Source: Saccharomyces uvarum (Eukaryota; Ascomycota; Saccharomycetes; Saccharomycetales; Saccharomycetaceae). From it: a stretch of DNA of 64,000 nt. The stretch is from the NCBI GenBank assembly GCA_947243795.1, contig OX365935.1, positions 372,001 through 436,000 of the forward strand, read 5' to 3'. Shown here piece by piece: positions 13,201 to 22,590 of the stretch; within the stretch, counting starts at the first letter, position 1; every line of letters begins with the position of its first letter. The translations under genes and the position numbers were made by a program. The notes beneath the pieces were generated by a model that saw only the letters and a program-made list of their open reading frames with translations, was not told where the DNA came from and did no database searches.

Positions 13201-14739
13201 GCCGATGCTGTTGTCGGTATTGCTGGTGAAGGTTTAAATGTCGAGCAAAGAAAAAGATTGACCATTGGTGTTGAATTAACTGCAAAGCCGAAACTATTAG
13301 TCTTTTTGGATGAGCCCACATCTGGTTTAGACTCTCAAACTGCTTGGTCTATTTGCCAATTGATGAAAAAACTAGCAAACCATGGTCAAGCCATTCTTTG
13401 TACCATTCATCAACCTTCCGCTATTTTGATGCAAGAGTTTGACCGTTTGCTATTTATGCAACGTGGTGGTAAGACAGTTTACTTTGGAGGCTTAGGCGAT
13501 GGTTGCAAGACTATGATTGATTATTTTGAAAGCCATGGTTCACATAAGTGTCCTTCTAATGCCAACCCAGCTGAGTGGATGTTGGAAGTTGTAGGTGCTG
13601 CACCTGGTTCTCATGCCGACCAAGATTATCACGAAGTTTGGAGAAATTCTGATGAATACAGAGCTGTTCAATCTGAATTAGATTGGATGGAAAAGGAATT
13701 ACCAAGTAAGGGCCCTGTTACTGCCGAAGCTGACCAACACGAGTTTGCTCAATCACTCAGTTATCAAACGAAATTGGTCAGTATTCGTTTATTCCAACAA
13801 TATTGGAGAACCCCAGATTATTTATGGTCCAAATTTATTCTGACTATTTTCAATCAGTTGTTTATCGGTTTCACATTTTTCAAGGCTGGGACCTCACTAC
13901 AGGGTTTACAAAATCAAATGTTAGCAGTTTTTATGTTCACGGTTATTTTCAACCCTATTATGCAACAATACTTACCTTCCTTTGTTCAGCAAAGAGATTT
14001 ATATGAAGCAAGAGAACGTCCTTCAAGAACCTTTTCTTGGCTACCATTTATACTTGCTCAGATCTTCGTGGAGGTTCCATGGAATATTCTAGCAGGTACA
14101 GTCGCTTATTTCATCTATTACTACCCAATTGGCTTTTATTCAAATGCCTCAGCTGCTCATCAGCTGCACGAAAGAGGTGCTCTGTTTTGGCTATTCTCCT
14201 GTGCTTTCTATGTTTACGTGGGTTCAATGGGTTTGCTCGTTATATCTTTCAACAAAGTTGCTGAAAGTGCTGCTAATCTCGGTTCTTTGCTGTTTACTAT
14301 GGCCTTGTCTTTCTGTGGTGTTATGGTGACCCCAAATAATCTGCCTAGGTTTTGGATTTTTATGTACAGAGTATCACCGTTGACTTACTTCATTCAGGCT
14401 CTTTTGTCTGTTGGTGTCGCAAACGTGGACGTCAAATGTGATGATTACGAACTCTTAAAATTTTCCCCCCCATCCGATATGACTTGTGGACAATACATGA
14501 AGCCGTATCTACTGGAGGCTGGTACCGGATATTTGGCTGATGAAAGTGCTACTGACACTTGTAGTTTCTGCCAGATTTCTACAACAAACGCTTACTTAGC
14601 CAGCGTCAATTCATATTACGGTGACAGGTGGAGAAATTACGGTATCTTCATTTGCTACATTGGCTTTAACTACATCGCAGGTGTCTTTTTGTACTGGTTA
14701 GCAAGAGTACCCAAGAAGAACAAGGAAACCAAGAAATAG
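10207..14739 (+). CDS. PDR5: ABC multidrug exporter Pdr5
   Basis: A 1510-residue full-size ABCG (PDR) transporter of the plasma membrane that exports azoles, cycloheximide and many other hydrophobic drugs. The layout is NBD1-TMD1-NBD2-TMD2. NBD1 has the degenerate Walker A GRPGSGCTT (Cys in place of Lys, about residue 200), the intact signature VSGGERKR and a Walker B ending in Asn (CWDNATRGLD). NBD2 has the canonical Walker A GASGAGKTT (near residue 905) and LVFLDEPTSGLD but the degenerate signature LNVEQRKR. This split gives one functional and one inactive ATP site, as known for fungal PDR pumps. Each TMD ends with a Cys-containing extracellular region typical of the family. Three upstream PDREs point to control by Pdr1/Pdr3. 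Confidence 0.98.
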   Translation: MSETKLTSNVNGVSSYSSASSSTENDADLHEYNGFDEQTEARIQNLARTLTAQSAQHSIQSASNKPDDQSIFSSGVEGVNPVFIDPQAPGYNAQLDPNSENFSSAAWVKNMAHLSAADPDFYKPYSLGCAWKNLSASGDSADVAYQPTVFNAPYKIIKTGMRMFQNSNEGNTFQILKPMEGCLNPGELLVVLGRPGSGCTTLLKSISSNTHGFDLGTDTEISYSGYSGDDIKKHYRGEVVYNAEADIHLPHLTVFQTLLTVARLKTPQNRIKGVDRESYASHLAEVAMATYGLSHTRNTKVGSDLVRGVSGGERKRVSIAEVSICGSKFQCWDNATRGLDSATALEFIRALKIQANISNTSATVAIYQCSQDAYDLFNKVCVLDDGYQIYYGPGDKAKKYFEDMGYVCPSRQTTADFLTSVTSVSERILNEDMLKKGINIPQTPKDMNDYWMKSQNYKELMEEIDQKINSNDEAAREAIKVAHIAKQSNRARPTSPYTVNYMMQVKYLLGRNMWRIRNNIGFTLFMILGNSGMALILGSMFYKIMKHGDTSTFFFRGSAMFFAILFNAFSSLLEIFSLYEARPITEKHRTYSLYHPSADAFASVLSEVPTKLIIAVCFNIIFYFLVDFRRDGGVFFFYLLINIVAVFSMSHLFRCVGSLTKTLSEAMVPASMLLLSLSMYTGFAIPKKKILGWSKWIWYINPLAYLFESLLVNEFHDRKFPCAQYIPRGSAYANSTGTETICSVVGAVPGQDYVSGDDFIKESYQYYHSHKWRGFGIGMAYVIFFFFVYLFLCEYNEGAKQKGEILVFPRSIVKKMKKQGALKEKNGNDPENVGERSDFSSDKKMLQESSEEESDTYGEVGLSKSEAIFHWRNLCYEVQIKTETRRILNNVDGWVKPGTLTALMGASGAGKTTLLDCLADRVTMGVITGDIFVNGISRDQSFPRSIGYCQQQDLHLKTATVRESLRFSAYLRQPAEVSIEEKNAYVEEVIKILEMEKYADAVVGIAGEGLNVEQRKRLTIGVELTAKPKLLVFLDEPTSGLDSQTAWSICQLMKKLANHGQAILCTIHQPSAILMQEFDRLLFMQRGGKTVYFGGLGDGCKTMIDYFESHGSHKCPSNANPAEWMLEVVGAAPGSHADQDYHEVWRNSDEYRAVQSELDWMEKELPSKGPVTAEADQHEFAQSLSYQTKLVSIRLFQQYWRTPDYLWSKFILTIFNQLFIGFTFFKAGTSLQGLQNQMLAVFMFTVIFNPIMQQYLPSFVQQRDLYEARERPSRTFSWLPFILAQIFVEVPWNILAGTVAYFIYYYPIGFYSNASAAHQLHERGALFWLFSCAFYVYVGSMGLLVISFNKVAESAANLGSLLFTMALSFCGVMVTPNNLPRFWIFMYRVSPLTYFIQALLSVGVANVDVKCDDYELLKFSPPSDMTCGQYMKPYLLEAGTGYLADESATDTCSFCQISTTNAYLASVNSYYGDRWRNYGIFICYIGFNYIAGVFLYWLARVPKKNKETKK

Positions 14740-15046
14740 TGGTTTTAAACTCAACTAATACATAAATTTATAATATCAAATTCATTTTAATACTGTCAAT
14801 AGAACGCTTAATTATATTTTTTTTACATTTAACCTCTTTAATCAAGCTCGGTTGAAGAAATGCTTGGCGGCCGAAAAAATTCCCAGAAATTTGTTCCAAG
14901 AAATCTCATCACTTTTTTTTTTTTAATGAACGTCAATATTCATTATTTGTTATCGTTTATCATGCTGCACTCACGGTTAAAAAGAAGCGGTGTGATGGTT
15001 ACACGTCAAATACAACGTACACCATATCCACTGTTGCCTCATTCAA
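14740..15046. other. PDR5 3' region and SLP1 promoter
   Basis: A 307-bp gap between two plus-strand genes, with T runs near 14816-14824 and 14913-14924. No consensus factor site was recognised. It should contain PDR5 polyadenylation signals and the SLP1 promoter. Confidence 0.5.
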
Positions 15047-16810
15047 ATGACTAATCGTCTCCTCATATACGGAATTATTCTTTGGACAAGTATAATTGGA
15101 TCTTTTGCGTTGGATAGAAATAAAGCTGCGCAAAATGCCAAGATAAATCTACATAATGCAACTCTTACCACCAATAGTACCCCCACGAATATACAAAAAG
15201 AACTCTCTTCGCTATTATCAACTGGTTCCTCAACCAGCCGAGATTTCAGACAGCCCACTAAAGTTGGTATACGGCATGCTGAAAGACGAGAAAACAGTGT
15301 AAATACAGAGAAAAGTGCATTGGTACAATCCGCAAACCCAGTGAGCCCGAGCGATTCGAGTAATTCGTTTTTATCGTTTGATGAATGGAAGAAGGTTAAG
15401 TCAAGTGAGCACTCATCGAGCCCAGAAAGGCATTTTGCTCGAATGAGAGAGCCAGTCGATCCATCATGTTATAGAGATAAGGAATGTATAGGAGAGGAAT
15501 TAGAAATTGATTTGGGATTTCTAACTAACACGGATGAACTAAATGAAGGGGAAGGACATCCAAAAAATTTTCAGGAGGAAGAAGAAAGTATAGGGAAAGT
15601 ATACAAAAAACGATTCAACTATGCGTCTTTAGACTGTGCTGCCACCATTGTCAAAAGCAACTCAGAAGCTGTTGGAGCCACATCCATCCTAGTTGAAAGC
15701 AAAGATAAGTATCTGCTGAACCCTTGTTCGGCGCCGCAGCAATTTGTTGTCATAGAGCTTTGTGAAGATATCTTAGTTGAAGAAATTAGTATTGCTAATT
15801 ATGAATTTTTTTCATCAACATTCAAGAAATTAAGATTTTCGGTTTCTGATAGACTCCCAGTAGTAAAGAACGACTGGACCATACTGGGAGAGTTTGAAGC
15901 AGAGAATTCTAGAGATTTACAGAGATTTCAAATAAATAATCCTCAGATTTGGGCAAGTTATTTAAAAGTTGAAATTTTATCCCATTATGATGATGAATTT
16001 TATTGTCCTATATCTTTAATTAGAGCACATGGTAAAACGATGATGGATGAATTCAAACTTGACCAACTTAAAACCCAAGAAGATAAAGAGCAATCCATAG
16101 TTACGACGGGGGCTGCTAACTCAGAAGATGATGTTGTTCAAGACAAATGCAATAACATAGAAACACATTTGAAAGCCTTTAACACAAGTGCAATGACAGA
16201 TATAGCTGGTTTATTATCATGTACTTCCAAGCTTGCCCCTTTAAAATTCGATGAGTTTTTCAAAGAAGTTACCGCCTCCTTTTGTCCTCCAAAACAAATA
16301 GTATCGTCCTCATCTTCCGTAGTTCCTGTGATCCCAGAAGAATCCATTTTTAAGAACATCATGAAAAGATTGTCGCAATTGGAGACGAATTCTAGTTTGA
16401 CGGTATCCTATATTGAAGAACAGAGCAAATTGCTATCTCGATCATTTGAACAACTTGAAATGGCTCATGAAGCAAAATTTGGTCATCTTGTCGCTGTCTT
16501 CAATGAAACCATGATGAACAATTTGGATCTACTTAACAACTTTGCTAACCAGTTGAAAGATCAGTCACTACGGATATTAGAAGAGCAAAAACTGGAAAAT
16601 GACAAGTTTACTAATCGTCATGTGTTGCATTTGGAAAAATTGGAGAAGGAAGTAAGTTTTCAAAGAAGAATTGTGTACGCTTCATTCTTTGCTTTTGTTG
16701 GGTTAATATCCTATTTGTTAATAACAAGGGAGCTTTACTTCGAGGATTTCGAAGGGAATAAAAACGAAAGTATTGGAAAATCGGACATTGTTCAGCAAGC
16801 AATCAGGTAA
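15047..16810 (+). CDS. SLP1: SUN-like ER membrane protein Slp1
   Basis: A 587-residue type I membrane protein with a SUN-like domain. In S. cerevisiae, Slp1 pairs with Emp65 in the ER to protect soluble folding intermediates from degradation. An N-terminal signal peptide (MTNRLLIYGIILWTSIIGSFA) is followed by a Ser/Thr-rich lumenal stretch. The SUN-like domain lies at about 190-335 (begins FNYASLDCAATIVKSNSEA; contains FVVIELCEDILVEEI and YLKVEILSHYDDEFYCPIS). A coiled-coil-rich region follows, then one transmembrane segment near 545-565 (VYASFFAFVGLISYLLI) and a short tail. The length matches what I recall for S. cerevisiae. The start is the first ATG and opens the signal peptide directly. 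Confidence 0.94.
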   Translation: MTNRLLIYGIILWTSIIGSFALDRNKAAQNAKINLHNATLTTNSTPTNIQKELSSLLSTGSSTSRDFRQPTKVGIRHAERRENSVNTEKSALVQSANPVSPSDSSNSFLSFDEWKKVKSSEHSSSPERHFARMREPVDPSCYRDKECIGEELEIDLGFLTNTDELNEGEGHPKNFQEEEESIGKVYKKRFNYASLDCAATIVKSNSEAVGATSILVESKDKYLLNPCSAPQQFVVIELCEDILVEEISIANYEFFSSTFKKLRFSVSDRLPVVKNDWTILGEFEAENSRDLQRFQINNPQIWASYLKVEILSHYDDEFYCPISLIRAHGKTMMDEFKLDQLKTQEDKEQSIVTTGAANSEDDVVQDKCNNIETHLKAFNTSAMTDIAGLLSCTSKLAPLKFDEFFKEVTASFCPPKQIVSSSSSVVPVIPEESIFKNIMKRLSQLETNSSLTVSYIEEQSKLLSRSFEQLEMAHEAKFGHLVAVFNETMMNNLDLLNNFANQLKDQSLRILEEQKLENDKFTNRHVLHLEKLEKEVSFQRRIVYASFFAFVGLISYLLITRELYFEDFEGNKNESIGKSDIVQQAIR

Positions 16811-16969
16811 GTTATAGAAGATGTTTGATAATGTATTCAAGATTACTTTGGCATGAACACTTGTATGAGCTTCAATGAATGAATTTTATAGCTATAAATA
16901 AAGATAAATTAGTAAGGAAATGCTCTAATACATTTTTCGTCTCAACTAATTCTATGTACATATTTCATT

Positions 16970-18322
16970 CTAATCAGTCTCTAGTAGTCTATGAAGATAA
17001 TTTACAGTTTCTTGAGGGGATGCTATCCAAAGTGTACATCCGGCTAATCTTGCCTTGAAATCATTTGCTGAGCCGACTGGGGCAAACTGGTCACCAACGT
17101 GCAAGGTCTCAGAGGGTTTGATTGGGGCTTCCGGATTGTAAAATTGTTGCAATGAGCGAACACCAAGGTCTTTACCTCCAATATCACACCAAACGTCACT
17201 ACCGCCATCAAAACAACTGAATTGGATTCTTCTGGAAGGTGCAAAGGATTCTAAAGTATTTTGAAGAGTCAACACTATCTCTTCCAACTGCTCTCTATCA
17301 AGTTTAACTGGAACCTGCCTTTTAGAGGCTTCGTCATACCTTTCGCCTGGAACGATGCCTACGGCTCTTACTTTACGAATGATAGCAATTTCTGAAGGCA
17401 AATTTAGCCTTTTTCTGAGTCTGTTCAAAGTTTTCTCAGCAAAGTCCAAAGTCTTTTCCACATCATCAAGAGACCAACCTTTCATCCTAGGAAGTAACCA
17501 TTCCTCTTTGTCAATCTGCCTAAATCCAAATCTGTCTTCTTCAGGATCTTCATAATAATGGAAAAGATAACTCGACTCACCGCCCATAATAGTCAGATTC
17601 TGCTTTTGAGAAACTGGTATATCGGTTGAGTCATGCAAAGCTACGATTAATCCCTTCAATCTGTTTTCGTATGTCCCGGCTTCATCATATCCAGCTGCTG
17701 TGACTATGCCTACATTGATACCGTATCGTAGCAGCTTAAGAATATAAGGGATTACCGGATTAGTGTAAACAAGGGAGCCACCGTCTTCATAAAGAGTGAC
17801 ATCACCATCAAAAGTTACCAACCTCAAAACTTTCCCATTGCGTGAAATTTTCTGTTTCTTAAAATGAAAAATTTGAGCAGTATTCAAAATATGTCTGACA
17901 TCGTTAAAGCTCGGTGCCACCATTCTGCGTGCAGAAATGGCTCTTTGCGAATCATCCCATAAAAAGGCTTGTTCTAACGGAAGCTCGGTGAAGAATGTCC
18001 CAATAGATGGGACCAAAAGGTTTAAGCGTGATTGCCCTAATACGTTCAAAGATTGAGAAGCGGCACCATCTTCAATTTCGTCTTGAATAATGCTTCTGGA
18101 ATCAAATTCGATCTTGTCCTTAATTAATCCCTCAATATCTTTAAAAATGTCAGCGTACTGTGACCTTACACGCTGAGTTGTTGCCAAGTCATCATTGTAG
18201 TCACCTTCATGAGAGACTGCATGCAGAACAAAGGGTGAAGCCAGTAGGCCTTTTACCCAATCTATAAATTCATCTTTGCGGTGGCTTTTTAAGTGATATT
18301 CCACCCTATATCTTGAGGACAT
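16970..18322 (-). CDS. ISN1: IMP-specific 5'-nucleotidase Isn1
   Basis: A 450-residue cytosolic enzyme that dephosphorylates IMP to inosine in purine salvage and balance. The HAD-like active site is FDGDVTLYEDGG (about residues 170-180), the family's DxDxT motif. Downstream blocks FSCFDGGSDVWCDIGGKD and LHVGDQFAPVGSANDFKAR are highly conserved, the latter supplying the acidic metal-binding end of the site. I chose the ATG at 18322 (MSSRYRVEYHLKSHRKDEF), which gives the S. cerevisiae length. An in-frame extension of eight residues upstream is possible but not expected. Its 3' end is 159 bp from the convergent SLP1 stop. Confidence 0.95.
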   Translation of the reverse strand: MSSRYRVEYHLKSHRKDEFIDWVKGLLASPFVLHAVSHEGDYNDDLATTQRVRSQYADIFKDIEGLIKDKIEFDSRSIIQDEIEDGAASQSLNVLGQSRLNLLVPSIGTFFTELPLEQAFLWDDSQRAISARRMVAPSFNDVRHILNTAQIFHFKKQKISRNGKVLRLVTFDGDVTLYEDGGSLVYTNPVIPYILKLLRYGINVGIVTAAGYDEAGTYENRLKGLIVALHDSTDIPVSQKQNLTIMGGESSYLFHYYEDPEEDRFGFRQIDKEEWLLPRMKGWSLDDVEKTLDFAEKTLNRLRKRLNLPSEIAIIRKVRAVGIVPGERYDEASKRQVPVKLDREQLEEIVLTLQNTLESFAPSRRIQFSCFDGGSDVWCDIGGKDLGVRSLQQFYNPEAPIKPSETLHVGDQFAPVGSANDFKARLAGCTLWIASPQETVNYLHRLLETD

Positions 18323-18740
18323 TTTATAACGGCTAATATGACTCAATTGAGGATTCTTGCGAGCTTGACGTTTTGACCTCTTGGTTGATAGCTAGCTTTT
18401 TCTCGAGTAGCTTTTGATTAAATACTTCCTTTTCCCATTTTTTAAATTAGGGGCAGCCGGTGTCGCTAAAGGCGTGGCTACTGAAAAGATACAGGCTATA
18501 TTATGATACATTACAAAAGGCAGACGAAAGAGCTCTACACAGATCGATAACTTACAAATTAGTACATTATGTTTATAGAGCAACTCTGACACTGGAAAAA
18601 TTCAAAACAAAAATTAAAACGAAATTAAACAAAGTATTCACTTATTCCCTAGAAAAAAGTGAAAATTAAAGTAAAAAGTGAAATGAAATATAAAAAAAAA
18701 TAGAATACAATCAGAAAAAGCAAAAGTAACAGATCGCTGA
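18323..18740. other. ISN1 promoter and NFI1 3' region
   Basis: A 418-bp AT-rich gap between two minus-strand genes. The A-rich half near 18600-18725 should hold the NFI1 3' end. A plus-strand frame here (18460-18669) has no recognisable features. Confidence 0.5.
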
Positions 18741-20909
18741 TCAATCTGAGGTTAGATCAATCACTTCTGAGTCATCTTGAGTTGTTGCGTTAGAGTCATT
18801 AGGTTGGGCTGGTGGTTTATTCATTACGGTGCGATTTGCTTGCGGTCTCCGTTTCATGAGGGTTGCATACGGGTTCTTTGGAATGTAGATAGAGACATTC
18901 GAATGCCTTCTTTTTCTGCTCTTGCCATCACCACCATGGCCGGTAGTGCTCACAGGTATGAATGTAGGCGGCTGAGTGGATGTGGTTCTTGAAGCTACTT
19001 GAGTTTCTGCTTCAGAATTTGGTTCCACAGTGGGAATAGGGGGAAAATCGCCTGATATACCCAAAAGGTTAACATCACTCTCTACATTATTGTAATTGGA
19101 ATTATGGAGATTCCTCTGAGCTTCAGTTTGATTGGACAGATTCTGTAAAACGTTCGGAAGTAGCGGCGTTAATGGCCCTCTATTATAGAATATCCTACTG
19201 TCACCATTCGTCGCTGTAACAAAGGAGTTGATACTACTATTATTTGTGGGCGTATCATTCACACTTGGATTTATACCTTGATTAAAAATCGATCTCATTT
19301 GGAAAGGATCTTGACATTGATTCTGATCGACAGTAGGGGAACCTTTCGGTGTTGAAGTATGATTGGGGTTATACTCACTGGAGCCTTCTGATTCAGATGG
19401 AAATACGTCTGCCCTTAATTGATAATTTCGAGAGGCTGCATGTGATGGGTAGGTCCCATTAGCGGGAACATAAGTTTCATCGTCTGAGCTATCTAGGGTT
19501 ATGATTTCAGGCTCGTTATGGTTCGCGCCGTTATCCAGATTAATGTCGAAAGCATTCCTGGTGTCACTATCTTGTTCTTGTTTAACAGTATCTATTTTCT
19601 CACCTTCCCGTTTGTAATCTTGATTAGTATCTGCCGCGGTCATCGCGGAACTATCATGCGCTGGTTTCCACGAACCATCAACAGATATCTCAACTTGTTC
19701 CACATCCTCTTTGCAGTTTTGAACAATGTCGTTAACAAATTCGGATATTTTCAATTGATCGAATTTCACAGGGTGTTGACAAATGGGACATTGCCATGTG
19801 GGGACTTGGGATTGAGAATGAAGAAACCATAGAGCATCAAAACATTGGATGTGCTTACATTTTTCCGTCTTAGCAGGATATTTCATTCTCGTACATGATA
19901 TGGGACATTGCAAGGTTAGCACTGTGGAAGTGGTTATGATATCTTCGTCATCTTGTTCATTCAAAGTTCTTTTGATGTATGCAATAGTAGCTTGTTTAAT
20001 AATCTTGGGCTTCTTTAGGATTTTTTCCAAAAGAATTTCAGGTGGGAAGGCCTCCACTATAAAGCAACTTATAGAATAGTCTTTATCAACATTGAGGTAG
20101 TGCAAATCCAATTGGTTAAGTTCGGATGAAGATTTGACATAGGGTGTTAGATTCGCAGGGCTTCCTGTTCCGTTCTGCTTCTTTAAACCTTTCACGTTGT
20201 CCTCTAGCTTGGTACCATTGAAGACTACTTCGCAAGGGTATGGGAAATCTATAGCTTCGTGACCTACGGTGTCGTATATAAATGGAATCGAGAACCCACA
20301 AAACAAGTAAAGTTTGTAATTTTTATTGGATTTCAGAAGATCGTGATTCGACTTGCCTATTTTAAACTTCACCTTTGTACAACTTCTTCCTATAGATTGC
20401 TTTACCTTTTTACTGGCATCCTGAATTTGTGCTATGGGGTTGTAAAACGGTGACGTGAAGGAATACGGCAATACCTGTTGTTGGGACGATGTTGGTGTCA
20501 CAGTATTCTGGAGCGCAGTTACAGGTAGTTGTCCCGATGCTACAGGATGCTTGAATGCACCTGTTTTCAAAGTTTCCCAAAGGGTGGAGTATTTAGGTAA
20601 CGATGAGTTTATCTTTACTTTGGCAATGAGAATCTTTATTGTCTTGGGCCTCCAAGGATCTATATGGCCAATATCACAGGATTTTCTCAGAAACTGTTTT
20701 ATTCGGTCTTGTAGGATGGATTTTTTGCCTGTTATTGATAAATCCAAAGATTTACATATTTGCTTTAATTCTAAAACTTTTAGTTGTTCTATTTCAATTA
20801 TTGCGTCTTTGATTTCGTTTATAAGACCGCCCCCTGTACTGGACAAGGGACTTGTGAAGATCTGGCTGCCATTAATATCGCTATTGTTGTCCGTCATGAC
20901 ACTTGTCAT
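18741..20909 (-). CDS. NFI1: SUMO E3 ligase Nfi1/Siz2
   Basis: A 722-residue PIAS/Siz-family ligase that directs SUMO (Smt3) to nuclear targets. Domains in order: a SAP DNA-binding motif at about 38-75 (LKVLELKQICKSLDLSITGK), a PINIT domain at about 170-300, and an SP-RING near 340-390 (CPISCTRMKYPAK, then CKHIQCFDALWFLHSQ and WQCPICQHP). A long, low-complexity Ser/Asn-rich tail follows, with SUMO-interacting motifs IITLDSSDDE and the C-terminal VIDLTSD. This is the Siz2 arrangement. The N-terminal Asn run of the S. cerevisiae protein is shorter here. The start MTSVMTDNN corresponds to the known N-terminus. Confidence 0.95.
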   Translation of the reverse strand: MTSVMTDNNSDINGSQIFTSPLSSTGGGLINEIKDAIIEIEQLKVLELKQICKSLDLSITGKKSILQDRIKQFLRKSCDIGHIDPWRPKTIKILIAKVKINSSLPKYSTLWETLKTGAFKHPVASGQLPVTALQNTVTPTSSQQQVLPYSFTSPFYNPIAQIQDASKKVKQSIGRSCTKVKFKIGKSNHDLLKSNKNYKLYLFCGFSIPFIYDTVGHEAIDFPYPCEVVFNGTKLEDNVKGLKKQNGTGSPANLTPYVKSSSELNQLDLHYLNVDKDYSISCFIVEAFPPEILLEKILKKPKIIKQATIAYIKRTLNEQDDEDIITTSTVLTLQCPISCTRMKYPAKTEKCKHIQCFDALWFLHSQSQVPTWQCPICQHPVKFDQLKISEFVNDIVQNCKEDVEQVEISVDGSWKPAHDSSAMTAADTNQDYKREGEKIDTVKQEQDSDTRNAFDINLDNGANHNEPEIITLDSSDDETYVPANGTYPSHAASRNYQLRADVFPSESEGSSEYNPNHTSTPKGSPTVDQNQCQDPFQMRSIFNQGINPSVNDTPTNNSSINSFVTATNGDSRIFYNRGPLTPLLPNVLQNLSNQTEAQRNLHNSNYNNVESDVNLLGISGDFPPIPTVEPNSEAETQVASRTTSTQPPTFIPVSTTGHGGDGKSRKRRHSNVSIYIPKNPYATLMKRRPQANRTVMNKPPAQPNDSNATTQDDSEVIDLTSD

Positions 20910-21372
20910 ACTGCCCTTTTTCTTTTCTTTCTGTTTTTGGTTGTAAGTTAAGCGTCTTTCTTCTTTCTATTGTTTTCCTTTTCCTGTTTTCAACTCAGCT
21001 GTAGTCTTGCGAAGACCGGTTTGGAGGTACACCAAAGGACTATTGCTATAGTACTGTATTATGTGTTGTAGCAGGCTGCGTTGCGATGTATATAGTTTTT
21101 CCTTTTGCGTGGTGAGTAAAATAGTTGGGATGGATGGATAAATTAACACGAAAATTAACAAAGAAAAATGGAAGAATCATAGCCTAAAGCTAAAAAGAAA
21201 GAAAAGAGAACCAAGAGTGAATCATAAGTGGGTGTGAAAAAGGAGTATTATGTAAAGAGTTGTTATTTATAGTTTTCGATTTTTTTTGATGTTTGGTTCA
21301 TTTATTTGGACAGTAATTTTACTTTATACTAAAATATATATTAGATTCTTTAAATTCGTTATCCTCATGACT
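20910..21372. other. NFI1 promoter and PUP1 3' region
   Basis: A 463-bp gap between two minus-strand genes. It is pyrimidine-rich next to NFI1 (20916-20990) and AT-rich towards PUP1. No gene or consensus site was recognised. Confidence 0.5.
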
Positions 21373-22158
21373 TTATGCGGTTATGTCGACTTGTTCCTCT
21401 TGTACATCACAAACGCTAATGATGCTTTCCTTGAGTACAGCCGTGGTACCTCTAGGGAATTTGTAGCTCCTTTGCTTGGATTCTCTAACATTTGGAGTCA
21501 AGTAGTTTCTTAGATACTCTGCATCTTTACCTATTTCCATAACACAGACGTCCACATTGGAACCGGAACCTAAATCGTTCCAGATACCAGCCTGGATCGC
21601 ATCGGAGGCCAATTTGATGGCTTCATCCTTTGTAAGGTCTTGCTTCCAGTGTGATTCCAACACGGCCATGGCCGCGAGAGAACCAGAACCCAGGGACAAG
21701 TAGTAGCCCACGTCAGTGGACCCGTGTGCGTGAATCGAGAACAAGTGAGCCCCCGTAGGGTCTACACCAGCGACAATCAAATAGGCACCAATGTGGCCCT
21801 GGTACTTAAACAGATGCTGCTTGAGCATCTGCAAAGCGGAAACCACCCGTGGCTCTCTCGAAGTGTATAAGGAATGCAATTCAATGTTGGACCCGATCAA
21901 CTGCGTCACGGCCTCAGTATCGGCGGCAGTACCGGCACCAGCACACCATATCTTGGGGGAGATTCTGTGCAACTTAGCACAATTCTTGTCTGCTACGATG
22001 GGACCTTGAGTGGATCTTGTGTCTGCTGCGATCACGACACCGTTTTTATACTTCACCCCCACAATGGTGGTACCTGTGGAAGTAGCCTTGGGCTGTGCGT
22101 GCGAGTTCCCTGCTAGGAAGCCGTTTCTTTGGTAATTGTCAAATGATAAACCTGCCAT
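21373..22158 (-). CDS. PUP1: 20S proteasome beta-2 subunit Pup1
   Basis: The catalytic beta-2 subunit, responsible for trypsin-like cleavage. The 261-residue precursor has a propeptide of 29 residues ending in KATSTG, followed by TTIVGVKYKNGVVIAADTR. Autocleavage would expose Thr30 as the nucleophile, with the conserved Asp (AADTR) and Lys of the Ntn-hydrolase fold nearby. The later GSGSLAAMAVLE and SGSNVDVCVM segments are family signatures. I chose the ATG at 22158 (MAGLSFDNYQ). Two more codons upstream would need a non-ATG start. A PACE-like Rpn4 site lies 154 bp upstream. Confidence 0.97.
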   Translation of the reverse strand: MAGLSFDNYQRNGFLAGNSHAQPKATSTGTTIVGVKYKNGVVIAADTRSTQGPIVADKNCAKLHRISPKIWCAGAGTAADTEAVTQLIGSNIELHSLYTSREPRVVSALQMLKQHLFKYQGHIGAYLIVAGVDPTGAHLFSIHAHGSTDVGYYLSLGSGSLAAMAVLESHWKQDLTKDEAIKLASDAIQAGIWNDLGSGSNVDVCVMEIGKDAEYLRNYLTPNVRESKQRSYKFPRGTTAVLKESIISVCDVQEEQVDITA

Positions 22159-22311
22159 GCTCAATTCAATCGTCTCCCTGTACTGTCTTCCTGTCTGTCT
22201 GAAGCAATCGTCTAATTGATTTTCAATGCTTCATTCATGGAACCTTTATTATCATTCCTAGTAGCCTTTTGGCCATTTGCTATGTTATCCTTTCCTCTTT
22301 CCTTTTGGAAT

Positions 22312-22320
22312 TTTGCCACT
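22312..22320 (-). promoter_or_regulatory. PACE-like proteasome control element
   Basis: Reads AGTGGCAAA on the minus strand, one base from the Rpn4 consensus GGTGGCAAA, and lies upstream of the proteasome gene PUP1 in the matching orientation. Proteasome genes in Saccharomyces are known Rpn4 targets. Confidence 0.65.
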
Positions 22321-22323
22321 CGG

Positions 22324-22331
22324 CCGGGTAA
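22324..22331 (-). promoter_or_regulatory. Reb1-type site (CCGGGTAA on plus strand)
   Basis: The minus strand reads TTACCCGG, a full Reb1 consensus. It lies next to the PACE-like element in the divergent PUP1/PET123 promoter. Confidence 0.65.
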
Positions 22332-22356
22332 CGCCTCTAATCACCAAAGACCTAGT

Positions 22357-22364
22357 TTACCCGG
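22357..22364 (+). promoter_or_regulatory. Reb1-type site TTACCCGG
   Basis: A second full Reb1 consensus in the same divergent promoter, in opposite orientation to the one 33 bp away. The two may together define one nucleosome-free region serving both genes. Confidence 0.65.
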
Positions 22365-22590
22365 ATATACATAGTTTAGGGCGTAAACAAGGGCTTGTAC
22401 AGCTTAACCTACTTGAATATCACCAGATACGGAACCCTGATTTAAAAAACGGGAAATCCTGCCTTAGAGGCACTAGAATACGAATGAAAACAGACTATTA
22501 TAGTATATGCTGAAAATGTGCAGTACTTGTAGGTTTATGGGTTGGCTAGTTGTGAATGGTCACAGTAAGAAGGACAAAGAAAACTGAAGC

